64,000 nt of DNA from Penumbrarchaeum sp964445525. Lineage in GTDB: Archaea > Thermoplasmatota > Penumbrarchaeia > Penumbrarchaeales > Penumbrarchaeaceae. The notes beneath the pieces are model-generated. The model saw only the letters and a program-made list of their open reading frames with translations. It was not told where the DNA came from and did no database searches. Both the position numbers and the translations under genes were made by a program. The stretch covers positions 1-64,000 of the forward strand of contig CAYULA010000002.1 of assembly GCA_964445525.1 (NCBI GenBank). Reading direction: 5' to 3'. The stretch's first letter is position 1. The number at the start of each line of letters is the position of its first letter. Of this stretch, positions 25,935-34,977 are shown piece by piece.

Positions 25935-28319
25935 ATGATTTCCGCTTTGTTGATGAAGAGCATCCATGATCTGGAGAAGAGAAAAGCCAGATCGATTTTC
26001 ACCATTATCACGATAATGCTGGGTGTGATGGGGATGGCCCTTTTTGCAGTGAATCCCCTGGCCCAGAAGACGATAGATGAAGAGATTGATGATCAGAACC
26101 TGTATAATCTGAGATATTCCTTTCCCGATGCGGAGATAGGCAAAGAGATTCTGATCGAACTGGAATCGATCGAGAATGTCAAGGGTGCCGAGTTCTTCCA
26201 TGTTCATGAAACCGATTTCTTGACGGATGATGGCAGGGAAGATGCCTTGATAATAGGTCTGGCCGATTTTCAAGATGTCGAGGTCGACAGGGTGATCAGG
26301 GTATCTGGATCCTTTCCCGATAACGGACAGTTAATGACGGAAAGATGGAATTCAAAGAACAAAATATTCGAGGGAGGAACGGGAAGCTCAGTAATCGTAT
26401 TTGATCAAAGCGGAGAGGAAGTCAACCCCATGGTATCGGGAATCGGAAAATCCCTTGCCCGAAGCGAGGGATCCTACGATTCCTCGGGAGAGGCTGTTTT
26501 TTTCACCGATCTGGAAACAGTCCACAATCTTTCGGGATCCTTCGGTGTCAATTCCCTCTCGATAGATCTGGCTTCCACCTCGGATGATGAGCTCGAAAGC
26601 TCCATGGAGTCCATATGGAAAATCCTCGTCCGGGTGGATGGAATGAAGGCTCTCGAGGAGACACCGGAGATAAGGAAGGAAGGGGAATGGCCCGGGGGTC
26701 AATTCCTGGATATCTTCATGACGGTTATGTACGTTCTCACCGTGATCGCTGTTATCTGTTCGGTGTTTTTCATCTACAACACGATGAACACCATCATATC
26801 CGAGCAGAGAAGGGAAATTGCCATCATGAAGGCGATCGGGGCGACCAGGGCGAAGATCTTAGGGTCCTTCATTTCCACCTCATCACTCCTTGGGGGTATC
26901 GGAGCCTTGGCCGGTACACTGCTCGGGACAATTTTGACCCATTTTCTCCTTCTATATTTCGGTGGACTTCTGGGGTTCGATGCGGTTTTTTCCATCCATT
27001 TTCAAACGGTCTTGCTCAGTTTGTTCGGTGGGATCCTTCTTGTTGTTGCATCTTCCCTACCCGCGATTTTTAAAGGGCTTGCCGTAAGCACCAGGGAGGG
27101 TCTCGATGATAACGGCATATCATCCGATTTCGGAAAGGGATTGGCCGACAGGATACTTCTGAGATCGAGATGGCTGCCGAGAACGATACAGCTCGGATTC
27201 AGGAATTCTTCCAGGAGAAAGGGAAGGAGCATTGCCACCGTCCTTCAGGTCTCCCTTGCTGTCGGCATCTTCCTTGGGCTTGTATCATTCGGTTACTCTG
27301 TCGGGGTGGAGCTGACAGATACCATAGACAATGTCAGATACGACATTGTCCTCAGAAACGCAAACGGTGGTGAGTTTCTCCCGTCCGGATTATCTTCCGA
27401 GATCTCTCATATGGAAGGAGTTGATTCGGCGGAGCCCTTCATGGAAACCAGGTTCACAATGAAAGGCATGGAGATCCACGTTATGGGGTACCAAACCGAT
27501 ACCGAAGTAAAGCTCCATGAAAGGACCCTGGCAGAGGGCAGGTGGTTCAACGGGGAAGAGAACGGAGAAAATGTTGCGGTAATGGGTGAACAGCTTGCGG
27601 CGTATTCCTCGATATCGGTCGGTGATGTGATCGATGTAATGACTCCCACCGGTCCGGCGGATATCGAGATAATAGGTATCGATTCCGATTTCTATTACAT
27701 GGGAATGATCCTCTACATGCCGATGGCTGCCGTGCAATTCCTCTCATCCCAGGAGGGAAATGTTTCTGGATTTCATATCGATACCGCTGATGAATCCAGG
27801 TCCGGGGTTGATGGAGTGGCTGTGTCATTGGAGGATGGACTTGCCTCCTCGGGATATGATGTGGAGACGGAAAAGAAATACAGGATCGTTGAAGGGACCA
27901 TCTCCCAGAACAGGTCCATAATCAACATGATGGCAGCAACCTCGTTGATAATCATCCTGATATCACTGGTTGGACTGACCTCCAATCTAACGATGAACAT
28001 ACTCGACAGGACCCGGGAGATCGGTGTGATGAGATGCATGGGGTCGGTTGCATCCAGGATAAGGACCATGTTCACAACAGAGGTCCTCACGCTTTCCATC
28101 CTGGGTTGGATGCTTGGTGTTCCCGTTGGATTCCTCACGGCAAAAGGGGTATCCCTCATAATCGATTCAATGATCGACTGGGAGATTGAGGTCCATTATC
28201 CGGTTTCCTATGTGGTTATCGGATTCTTCATGGTGATGATCGGATCCTCGCTCGTGGCACAGTTTCCCATACTGAGGGCAACAAGGATCAGGCCCGGTGA
28301 CGCCTTGAGGTATCAATGA
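25935..28319 (+). CDS. FtsX/MacB-type ABC permease
   Basis: 794 residues: one N-terminal transmembrane helix (FTIITIMLGVMGMALFAV), a large extracellular domain, three helices near residues 255-385, a second extracellular domain (about 440-640) and three C-terminal helices, i.e. a fused pair of FtsX units. Motifs typical of FtsX, such as EQRREIAIMKAIGATRAKI and DRTREIGVMRCMGSVASRI, occur in the two halves. GGAGGTTCAGGT precedes the ATG. It forms a transporter with the preceding ATPase. The substrate is unknown. The stop is 1 bp from the convergent J-domain gene. Confidence 0.92.
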   Translation: MISALLMKSIHDLEKRKARSIFTIITIMLGVMGMALFAVNPLAQKTIDEEIDDQNLYNLRYSFPDAEIGKEILIELESIENVKGAEFFHVHETDFLTDDGREDALIIGLADFQDVEVDRVIRVSGSFPDNGQLMTERWNSKNKIFEGGTGSSVIVFDQSGEEVNPMVSGIGKSLARSEGSYDSSGEAVFFTDLETVHNLSGSFGVNSLSIDLASTSDDELESSMESIWKILVRVDGMKALEETPEIRKEGEWPGGQFLDIFMTVMYVLTVIAVICSVFFIYNTMNTIISEQRREIAIMKAIGATRAKILGSFISTSSLLGGIGALAGTLLGTILTHFLLLYFGGLLGFDAVFSIHFQTVLLSLFGGILLVVASSLPAIFKGLAVSTREGLDDNGISSDFGKGLADRILLRSRWLPRTIQLGFRNSSRRKGRSIATVLQVSLAVGIFLGLVSFGYSVGVELTDTIDNVRYDIVLRNANGGEFLPSGLSSEISHMEGVDSAEPFMETRFTMKGMEIHVMGYQTDTEVKLHERTLAEGRWFNGEENGENVAVMGEQLAAYSSISVGDVIDVMTPTGPADIEIIGIDSDFYYMGMILYMPMAAVQFLSSQEGNVSGFHIDTADESRSGVDGVAVSLEDGLASSGYDVETEKKYRIVEGTISQNRSIINMMAATSLIIILISLVGLTSNLTMNILDRTREIGVMRCMGSVASRIRTMFTTEVLTLSILGWMLGVPVGFLTAKGVSLIIDSMIDWEIEVHYPVSYVVIGFFMVMIGSSLVAQFPILRATRIRPGDALRYQ

Positions 28320-28320
28320 T

Positions 28321-29466
28321 CTATATCTTCGGATAGCTGAAGAAAACACTATCCAGACCGAATGATTCCTTCAGGATATCGCAGATCTCCTGCACATGGT
28401 CCTTGTTGACTATCGGAACTGCCAGATAGTAGAACGGCGGCCTCTGCCACACTTCGAGAAGTGAATTGTTGACAGCCATGGGGAAGTTGGAGATCTTTCT
28501 CAGTTTGGTGACATCCTCGATGTCATCGACATCCCCCTTCATCATCTGCCCGTAATCGATGAATCCCTGCTCGTCAAGCTCAATGATATAATCCATCAGC
28601 TCCTCTCCGAAGTCCTCCAGGTCCTCCCGCCATTTCCTGAAGAAGAGGACCCCCACGCCGCTGTTCGGGTCCTCTGATTCAACAAAGCTGGACATCTTCA
28701 CATCCTCGCTGATGTTAACCTCTTTTTCGGGGAACATTCCAAGCAGGCTCGGATCGAATCTCTTCTTCACCTTTACCTCCCTTTCTTCCGAGGACATCTC
28801 CCCCTGCCTCAGCTTCTCGTCATGAAGGGCCCTCAAGGTCGGATCCAGCAGGATCTCCTTGGAGTAATTGATCTCCCTGATCCGGTCCATCATGGTCCCC
28901 TCCAGGACCTCCCCCTTATCCGGATGGTACTTTGATGCAAGTTTTCTGTATGCCTTCCTTATCTCATCCTTTGAAGCTGATTCGGGGACCTCGAGTATGT
29001 CGTAGCAGTTCATCTTCTTCCTTTCCAGTTCCGAGAAGATCTTGTTGAGGTCCCTCTTGATGTCGAGATCGATCCAGGAATGATCAACTTCCTCTTCCAG
29101 GGGCTGGGGGATCTCCTTCACTAGGACCTCGTGGCCGAGAATATGATCGGAGTCCTCCCGGGGAGGATAGTAAGTACCTCTCTCAACCGATTGATCTCCG
29201 GCTCCCGGTTCGTAGATCTTGGTAATGCTTTCTTCTTCGATCTCCATCTCCTTTGCTTTCGATTCCTCCGGGGATACCATGAAATCGGTAAGCAGGGTCT
29301 CTTCCTCGAGAGGACCTTCCATATTTCTCTCGGTATTTTCCACCGCTCTCTTCTTTTTCTCCTTGGCGGCTTCCTTCTTTCCCCAGAGCTTCCATGAAGC
29401 TCGGTTGAATGAAATGAGAATTGTTATGATCAGAAGCGGAAGCGAGATCAGAATGGTCAGGTACAT
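28321..29466 (-). CDS. Membrane-anchored J-domain protein
   Basis: 381 residues. Residues 2-20 form one hydrophobic helix (LTILISLPLLIITILISF), followed by a Lys/Glu-rich stretch and a variable region. A J domain at about 157-220 contains CYDILEVPESASKDEIRKA and YHPDKGE with the HPD tripeptide needed to stimulate DnaK ATPase. The C-terminal 150 residues (WREDLEDFGEELMDYI...YLAVPIVNKDHVQEI) are not recognised. It lacks the Gly/Phe, zinc and client-binding regions of DnaJ. It may recruit Hsp70 to the inner face of the membrane. Confidence 0.85.
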   Translation of the reverse strand: MYLTILISLPLLIITILISFNRASWKLWGKKEAAKEKKKRAVENTERNMEGPLEEETLLTDFMVSPEESKAKEMEIEEESITKIYEPGAGDQSVERGTYYPPREDSDHILGHEVLVKEIPQPLEEEVDHSWIDLDIKRDLNKIFSELERKKMNCYDILEVPESASKDEIRKAYRKLASKYHPDKGEVLEGTMMDRIREINYSKEILLDPTLRALHDEKLRQGEMSSEEREVKVKKRFDPSLLGMFPEKEVNISEDVKMSSFVESEDPNSGVGVLFFRKWREDLEDFGEELMDYIIELDEQGFIDYGQMMKGDVDDIEDVTKLRKISNFPMAVNNSLLEVWQRPPFYYLAVPIVNKDHVQEICDILKESFGLDSVFFSYPKI

Positions 29467-29605
29467 CTTTTCACCCCGGAATCAGAGCTCGGAGGACCTC
29501 TATCTTTGACGAGCTGCGGGAATCCATTGGTCCGGAGGTAATATATATCTTTCCTAAAAAACAGGTCGGATTTTTATCAAAATCCTGATCTCTCTGAAGT
29601 GCGAA

Positions 29606-29615
29606 TATATATATA
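29606..29615 (+). promoter_or_regulatory. TATA box for the nucleotidyltransferase/HEPN pair
   Basis: TATATATATA lies about 22-26 bp before the ATG codons at 29631 and 29637, a normal archaeal distance; no ribosome site is visible, so a leaderless mRNA is likely. Confidence 0.5.
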
Positions 29616-29630
29616 ATCAATTGGAAATAA

Positions 29631-29960
29631 ATGAATATGGATCATGACACACGCATGGATATCGCGTATGATTTTTCCAGAGAGGTAAGGTCCAGATTCG
29701 GGGATCACGTTACAGATATTATTCTATTCGGCTCACTGCCCAGATGGGAGGATGAAGAAGATTCCGATATCGACATTCTCGTTATTGTAAATGATGATGA
29801 CACGTCACTTCAGAGGGATCTTTCCTTCTTATCATTTGATTTCGGCATGAAATATGGTGAGTTCATATCCGTTCAGACGGTAACCCGAAAGCATATGGAT
29901 GAATTCTCCACATTTTCTTTTTTCCAGAATGTGTTAAAGGAAGGGATAACCATTGGATGA
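29631..29960 (+). CDS. Minimal nucleotidyltransferase (MNT)
   Basis: 109 residues of the MNT family. The active site is GSLPRWEDEEDSDIDILVIV, giving the GS...DxD metal-binding motif. MNT proteins pair with HEPN proteins; some MNT antitoxins AMPylate and silence a HEPN RNase. It overlaps the HEPN gene by 8 bp. Two ATG codons (29631 and 29637) are possible starts. Confidence 0.88.
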   Translation: MNMDHDTRMDIAYDFSREVRSRFGDHVTDIILFGSLPRWEDEEDSDIDILVIVNDDDTSLQRDLSFLSFDFGMKYGEFISVQTVTRKHMDEFSTFSFFQNVLKEGITIG

Positions 29961-30330
29961 AATCAATGCATTGCTGGAAAAGGCACACTCCAGATTGGAA
30001 GTTGCAGGAGAGTTGTATGAAAATGGACATTACGAGGATTCCGTAAGCAGAGCATATTATTCCATGGTTGCAGCTGCATCTGCGGCATTGCGATTGAAGG
30101 ACCTCACCATAAAAACTCATAAAGGATTGCAAATGAAATTCCAGGAAGTATTCATCAAATCAGGGGAAATCGAAGAGGACATGGGTAGGATGTTCAGATA
30201 TTCTGAGGATATGAGAAACAGGGCTGATTATTACACTTTCGAGAAAATTTCCCAGGAACAGGTCGAATCAATTATCAATGATGCGGAATTGTTTCTATCA
30301 AGGATTGAGAACCTCATCAATGATATATGA
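29953..30330 (+). CDS. HEPN-domain protein (UPF0332 type)
   Basis: 125 residues, all alpha-helical. SVSRAYYSMVAAASAAL, KTHKGLQMKFQEVFIKSG and EDMRNRADYYTF match the UPF0332 branch of HEPN proteins. The R-x4-6-H RNase motif is not seen (RNRADYY in its place), so nuclease activity is doubtful. The TTG start at 29953 has AAGGGA six bases upstream and lies inside the end of the MNT gene. The stop TGA abuts the convergent gene's stop to give TGATCA. Confidence 0.85.
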   Translation: MDEINALLEKAHSRLEVAGELYENGHYEDSVSRAYYSMVAAASAALRLKDLTIKTHKGLQMKFQEVFIKSGEIEEDMGRMFRYSEDMRNRADYYTFEKISQEQVESIINDAELFLSRIENLINDI

Positions 30331-31095
30331 TCAGATATCCAGCTCTATTCCGATGGGGCAGTGATCGGATCCCATCACATCTTTGAGGATGAATGCATCC
30401 TTCAGCCTGTCCCTCAAACCGCTGTCGATGAAGAAGTAATCGATCCTCCAGCCGATGTTTCTCTCCCTGGCCCTGGTCTTGTAATCCCACCAGGAGTAAT
30501 TATCACCGTCCGTGTAAAACTCCCTGAAGGTATCGATGTACCCCGCAGCAACGAATCCGTCGATCCATTTCCTTTCCATGGGAAGAAATCCGGATATAAT
30601 CTCATTCTCCTTCGGTCTGGCCAGATCGATCTCCCTGTGGGCCGTGTTCACATCTCCGCATACGACGATATGCTTCCCGTCTTTCCTGTATTCCTCCGCC
30701 TTTGTCTGAAAAGCATCGTAGAAATCCATCTTGTACCGCAGTCTCTCGGCATTCTTCTTCCCGTTGGGGAAATAGATGTTGAACAGAGCAACATTCCCGA
30801 AATGTGTGATAAGGGTCCTCCCCTCGGAATCGAATTGATCGATACCCAATCCGTATTCAACCTCATCGGGCTCCCTGAGCGTCCAGGTAGTCACTCCGGA
30901 GTATCCCTTCTTCTCCGCAGAAGAGAAATATTTATGATAATCACCAAAATCAAGAACCTTCTTGGTTAACTGCTCCGGATGCGCCTTTGTCTCCTGGATG
31001 CATAGTACATCCATTCCGTCCTCTTCGATGAAATCCAGGAGCCCCTTCTTCAGAATGGCCCTTATTCCGTTGACGTTCCATGAAACCAGTCTCAT
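30331..31095 (-). CDS. xth: Exodeoxyribonuclease III / AP endonuclease
   Basis: 254 residues, normal length for the Xth family. It cleaves abasic sites in base-excision repair and trims 3' ends. Motifs are MRLVSWNVNGIRA, VLCIQETKAH (metal-binding Glu), YSGVTTW, VVCGDVNTAHREIDLARP, and the C-terminal GSDHCPIGIEL with the catalytic Asp-His. It follows the LeuD-YrdC gene by 4 bp and is likely cotranscribed with the leu-type operon. Confidence 0.95.
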   Translation of the reverse strand: MRLVSWNVNGIRAILKKGLLDFIEEDGMDVLCIQETKAHPEQLTKKVLDFGDYHKYFSSAEKKGYSGVTTWTLREPDEVEYGLGIDQFDSEGRTLITHFGNVALFNIYFPNGKKNAERLRYKMDFYDAFQTKAEEYRKDGKHIVVCGDVNTAHREIDLARPKENEIISGFLPMERKWIDGFVAAGYIDTFREFYTDGDNYSWWDYKTRARERNIGWRIDYFFIDSGLRDRLKDAFILKDVMGSDHCPIGIELDI

Positions 31096-31099
31096 CTCT

Positions 31100-32353
31100 T
31101 CAGTCTCCCTGGGAGGTGGCCCTTATATCCACCTCAGGGGAGATGTCGATAATACTGTGACCCTTGACAAGTTCATCCGGCAGACCCTCCTCCTCCCCTA
31201 TAAGCTCGGGGAAGAGCTCGATCAATTTCTTCGTATTGTAGGGGCCGGGTCTTATCAGTTTGGGAGGCTTCTTGGAAAGATCCAGGACGGTATGTCCGAT
31301 CCTGTAGAGGGAAGGTCCTCCGTCCACCGCCAGGCTCAGGTCCCCGCCAAGCTGTTTGAGGGCTCCAGAAAGGGTTGACGGCGGGGGCATACCCGATATA
31401 TTGGCGGAGGTCCCGCAGATCTCGATCTTTTCCATTATTCTCCTCATGAATGCGTTCTCTCCGTCTGCAAGAGAAACCGTCTTCAATCCGGATGTGACAT
31501 AATCCGGAACCCTGTCGCCCTTCTTTGGCAGTATGATCGAAATAGGGCCCCTCAGTTCGTCATGGAGGAGTTTCTCGACCCTTTCGGGTACTTCCGCATA
31601 ATCCGAGAACCTCTCCCTGGGGACTATCATGGTAAGTGGCATTGATTCGCTCCTCTTTTTCAGTGCGTATACCTTCTTCACAGCATCGGGTCTCTTGATC
31701 GATGCGAACAGTCCGTAGGTAGTATCAAATGGTCCGCAGAGTACCTCTCCCTGCTCGAGCCTGTCAATGACCGTATCCACATATTTTTCGTAGGCAGGAT
31801 AGATTCTCGTATTGCCAACCTCCTGTACTTCCATGTGATCCTCAAGGGGCCTCGCTCTGGATGAGATACCCCCTCTTTCCACTATCATTTTGAATAACCC
31901 CCCGCTCTCTATAAGCCTTACCATGAACTCCGGAAGCTCCTTCAGTTTCGATTCGAAGTTCTTGGATACATTCCTGAAAGAATCGGTGTGAAGCTCGACC
32001 TTGTCACCTGTATCGCAGGCGTAAGGCAGGTCCTCATCCTCGAATACCGGTATCCCGTTGTTCATCAGGTTCCTCTTCATTATCGGAGATATCGACTCGG
32101 CTATCACCGCTTTGATGCCGAGACACTTGAGTGAAATAGATGCATGCTCCCTGGAGGAGCCCTTGCCGAAATCCCTCTTTGCGACTATCACATCCCCTTC
32201 TTTTACCTTCCGTGCAAATTCAGGGTATGAGGCCTCCAGGCAGTGCTTGCAGTATTCCGCCGGTTCCAGGATCAGATACTCTGTCGGTGCGAGCATGTCC
32301 GTGTTCACTTCCTCATCCAGGACCCAGATCCTGCCCTTGGTGATCAGGGTCAT
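31100..32353 (-). CDS. Isopropylmalate dehydratase small subunit (LeuD) fused to a YrdC/Sua5 domain
   Basis: A single uninterrupted 417-residue frame. Residues 1-165 are LeuD-like: KGRIWVLDEEVNTDMLAP, FGKGSSREHASISLK (the substrate-recognition YGxGSSREHA-type loop) and a C-terminal swivel domain. Residues 175-405 form a YrdC domain: GPFDTTYGLFASI, KKRSESMPLTMIV, GPISIILPKKGD, CGTSANISGMPPPS and VLDLSKKPPKLIRPGP. YrdC/Sua5 proteins make threonylcarbamoyl-AMP for tRNA t6A. LeuD pairs with LeuC (the preceding gene, 4-bp overlap) in leucine or homologous chain extension. I know of no described fusion of this kind. Both halves keep their key residues. Confidence 0.9.
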   Translation of the reverse strand: MTLITKGRIWVLDEEVNTDMLAPTEYLILEPAEYCKHCLEASYPEFARKVKEGDVIVAKRDFGKGSSREHASISLKCLGIKAVIAESISPIMKRNLMNNGIPVFEDEDLPYACDTGDKVELHTDSFRNVSKNFESKLKELPEFMVRLIESGGLFKMIVERGGISSRARPLEDHMEVQEVGNTRIYPAYEKYVDTVIDRLEQGEVLCGPFDTTYGLFASIKRPDAVKKVYALKKRSESMPLTMIVPRERFSDYAEVPERVEKLLHDELRGPISIILPKKGDRVPDYVTSGLKTVSLADGENAFMRRIMEKIEICGTSANISGMPPPSTLSGALKQLGGDLSLAVDGGPSLYRIGHTVLDLSKKPPKLIRPGPYNTKKLIELFPELIGEEEGLPDELVKGHSIIDISPEVDIRATSQGD

Positions 32354-33585
32354 GAAAGCACCTCCTCGGGATGAGCGATCATGCCTTTAATGGCGGTGGC
32401 TCCGGCCACGGCAGCTCCGGATATGAATATCCGGGATGTCTTTTCCCCCATCCTTCCGGGGAAGTTCCTGTTGGTGGTGGTGAGAGCCACCTCGCCGTCG
32501 GGCAGTATGCCCAGAAAACCACCGGCACAGGGTCCGCAGGTGGGCATGCTTACCACACCTCCGGCATCCATTATGGTCTTGAGGTATCCGGCCTTCTGTG
32601 CCGCCGAATAGACAGCTCTTGAACCTGGTATTACAAGAAGTCTCACATCGGGGTGTACCTTCCTTCCCTTGAGTGTTCCTGCCAGTATTCTAAGGTCCTC
32701 CAGTCTGCCGTTGGTGCATGAACCCACGAATACCTGGTCCACGACCTTCCCCTCTATGTTCTCCACATCTTCGGCCTTGTTGGGAGATCCGGGAACCGCG
32801 ATCTGAGGTCCCATATCATCGATATCAACCTGTTCTGTTTTCCAGTCCCAGTCCGGAGAAAGGGGCCCGTTCTCCTTGGTATCGGTGGTGATCATGGCCG
32901 CAACCGCAGAGGTTTCCGCAGCCAGATTGGATATGCTCATCCTGCCGTCATCTCCCATCCATTTCAGGATCTGCCCGTCCATCTCCAGGGCCCTGTCCCT
33001 ACCACCACCGCATCCCAGCCAGGAGATCATCCTGAGTGCGATGTCCTTACCCTCGCACCAGACATCGGGAATCCCGGTAAACTCTATTCCGAGAGGTTCC
33101 GGGACCTGCAGCCAGAATTCCCCCGAGGCCATTGCGGCTGCAAGATCCGTGGAGCCCACGCCCATGCAGAAGGCTCCAAGAGCGCCTCCCGTGGTGGTGT
33201 GGGAATCGGCACCTATCACCAGCTGTCCTCTTTTTACCCTGTCATCCTCGAATAGATGGACATGGCATACGCCCTCCCCCCACTCAACAAGGTCTTTCAG
33301 ACCGAATCTATCGGTAAATTCCCTCATGGACCTGCAGGCTTCAGCGCTTTCCCTGTCCTTGGGAGGTGTGAAATGGTCCATGTAAAGGATCGTCCTCATG
33401 GAGGCTCTGAGATACGGAAGGCCGTTGTCGTTGATCAGTTTGATGGACGGAGGCGCCGTAACATCGTGGCCCATGATTATATCAGGTGTGAAAACGGAAT
33501 AATCACCTATATCCAGGGAACCCTCGATCAGATGATTGCCCAGTATGGAAAGACCGAGGGAGCCTCCCGGATCATGTCCGTCCAA
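32350..33585 (-). CDS. leuC: Isopropylmalate/homoaconitate dehydratase large subunit
   Basis: 411 residues of the aconitase superfamily. MGHDVTAPPSIK, IGADSHTTTGGALGAFCMGV, FVGSCTNGRLEDLR and MPTCGPCAGG carry the three 4Fe-4S ligands (C in SCTNG and CxxC in CGPC). TTNRNFPGRMG is also typical. The start is a TTG at 33585 abutting the TGA of the synthase gene, with GGAGGGAGG upstream. With the next gene it isomerises 2- to 3-isopropylmalate or a homologous intermediate; isopropylmalate and homoaconitate types cannot be told apart by eye. Confidence 0.93.
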   Translation of the reverse strand: MDGHDPGGSLGLSILGNHLIEGSLDIGDYSVFTPDIIMGHDVTAPPSIKLINDNGLPYLRASMRTILYMDHFTPPKDRESAEACRSMREFTDRFGLKDLVEWGEGVCHVHLFEDDRVKRGQLVIGADSHTTTGGALGAFCMGVGSTDLAAAMASGEFWLQVPEPLGIEFTGIPDVWCEGKDIALRMISWLGCGGGRDRALEMDGQILKWMGDDGRMSISNLAAETSAVAAMITTDTKENGPLSPDWDWKTEQVDIDDMGPQIAVPGSPNKAEDVENIEGKVVDQVFVGSCTNGRLEDLRILAGTLKGRKVHPDVRLLVIPGSRAVYSAAQKAGYLKTIMDAGGVVSMPTCGPCAGGFLGILPDGEVALTTTNRNFPGRMGEKTSRIFISGAAVAGATAIKGMIAHPEEVLS

Positions 33586-34788
33586 TCAACCTCCCTCCTT
33601 CACGTTTATGTCGAATCCGTTCTTAAGTGCAAAATCAACAAGTGCATTCTCATCCTCAAGCGGACCGGTTTCCAGGGACCTCTCCTTGACCATCTCCGTC
33701 AACCTGTCTATCTGGTTCTCCGGAAGCACGCATCCTTTTTTCTGGAGGAAATGCTTTACTGCCGCCTTTCCCGTGTGTTTGCCAAGAATATATTTCTTTC
33801 CGAGCAAACCAAGGACCTTGGGATCAACGAGTTCGTAGGTCATGGGATTGTTTAGCATTCCGTGAACATGGATGCCCGATTCGTGCCTGAAAGCGTTTTC
33901 TCCTATCAGTGGCTGCGTCAGGCCCACCCTCAGGTTCATCTCGTTGATCACGGTGTCGCAAACGGATCCCAGCCTGTCCGGTCTGATGCCGGTCTCTATC
34001 CCGAAATGCTTTTCATGGAATATGAGAGCAACTGCCAGCTGTTCCAGGGAAGTGTTTCCCGCACGCTCCCCGATTCCGGTGACTGTAACGTCAACCTGTC
34101 CCGCACCGGCCCTGATCGAGGCTATCGTGTTGGCTGTTGCAAGATTGAGATCGTTGTGGCAGTGGATGCCCACCGGTATCTTGTCCTTGACCGCTCTTCT
34201 TATCTCGCCGACAAGAAGCGCCATATGTTCGGGAAGTGCGCATCCTACAGTGTCTGCCAGATTCACAACATCAGCTCCCGCTCTGGCCGCCTCCCTCATA
34301 AGATTGGACAGGAAATCAAGATCGGACCTCGTGGCGTCCTCGGATGAGAACTGTATGGTGTCGAATTTACCGGATGCGTGCCTGATCGCGGTTATGGCTT
34401 TGTCCATGACCTTTCCTGGACTCATGTTCAGTTTGTATTTCATATGAATCGGGGATGTGGCTATCCAGATGTGAATCCTTGATCTGTTGGCCTTTCTCAG
34501 AATCTGATGACACAGGTCGATCTCTTCCTTTATAGGTCTGCAGAGAACCGCGATCTCTGTTTCCTGAATGTCTTTTGCAATCATCTCAACGGATCTTTTC
34601 TCGGAGGGGCTGTTCACCGGAAACCCGGCCTCCAAAACATCGACACCGACCTCTTCCAGGGCCCTTGCTATGATCATCTTGCTGTCGGGAGAAAGCTGAA
34701 TACCCGGTGCCTGCTCCCCGTCCCGGAGCGTCGTGTCGAAGATACCTACCTTACGAGAGAATTTACTCCCCCCCTGACGCAAATGCAT
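33586..34788 (-). CDS. 2-isopropylmalate/homocitrate/citramalate synthase-family enzyme
   Basis: 400 residues of the HMGL-like family. FDTTLRDGEQAPGIQL gives the acyl-CoA/metal site, HCHNDLNLATANTIASIRAG the His metal ligands, and GIGERAGNTSLEQLAVAL the signature loop. It condenses acetyl-CoA with a 2-oxoacid. It ends soon after the TIM barrel plus linker and lacks the C-terminal LeuA regulatory domain, so it should not be feedback-inhibited by leucine. Homocitrate or citramalate synthase is as likely as LeuA. It is the first gene of a four-gene operon without a dehydrogenase (LeuB) gene. Confidence 0.9.
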   Translation of the reverse strand: MHLRQGGSKFSRKVGIFDTTLRDGEQAPGIQLSPDSKMIIARALEEVGVDVLEAGFPVNSPSEKRSVEMIAKDIQETEIAVLCRPIKEEIDLCHQILRKANRSRIHIWIATSPIHMKYKLNMSPGKVMDKAITAIRHASGKFDTIQFSSEDATRSDLDFLSNLMREAARAGADVVNLADTVGCALPEHMALLVGEIRRAVKDKIPVGIHCHNDLNLATANTIASIRAGAGQVDVTVTGIGERAGNTSLEQLAVALIFHEKHFGIETGIRPDRLGSVCDTVINEMNLRVGLTQPLIGENAFRHESGIHVHGMLNNPMTYELVDPKVLGLLGKKYILGKHTGKAAVKHFLQKKGCVLPENQIDRLTEMVKERSLETGPLEDENALVDFALKNGFDINVKEGG

Positions 34789-34977
34789 CCCTGGGATGTC
34801 TGTACAATTTATTATTACTATGCCAATATAAACGGAAAGGGGGGGTAGTCGAAAGTGAAATTACGGCAGAACTCCCCGCCACGGGATTGATTGCTTAACC
34901 TCTCGATATTCTTATCGAAGCCCTTATCTACCTTCTCATTATCATGAGCCGAAGAACTGTTGTTTTCAAGGGGACGG

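Noticed and set aside
29953..30330. HEPN protein as an active RNase toxin
   Set aside because: The R-x4-6-H motif is not seen, so I list it only as a HEPN partner of the nucleotidyltransferase.
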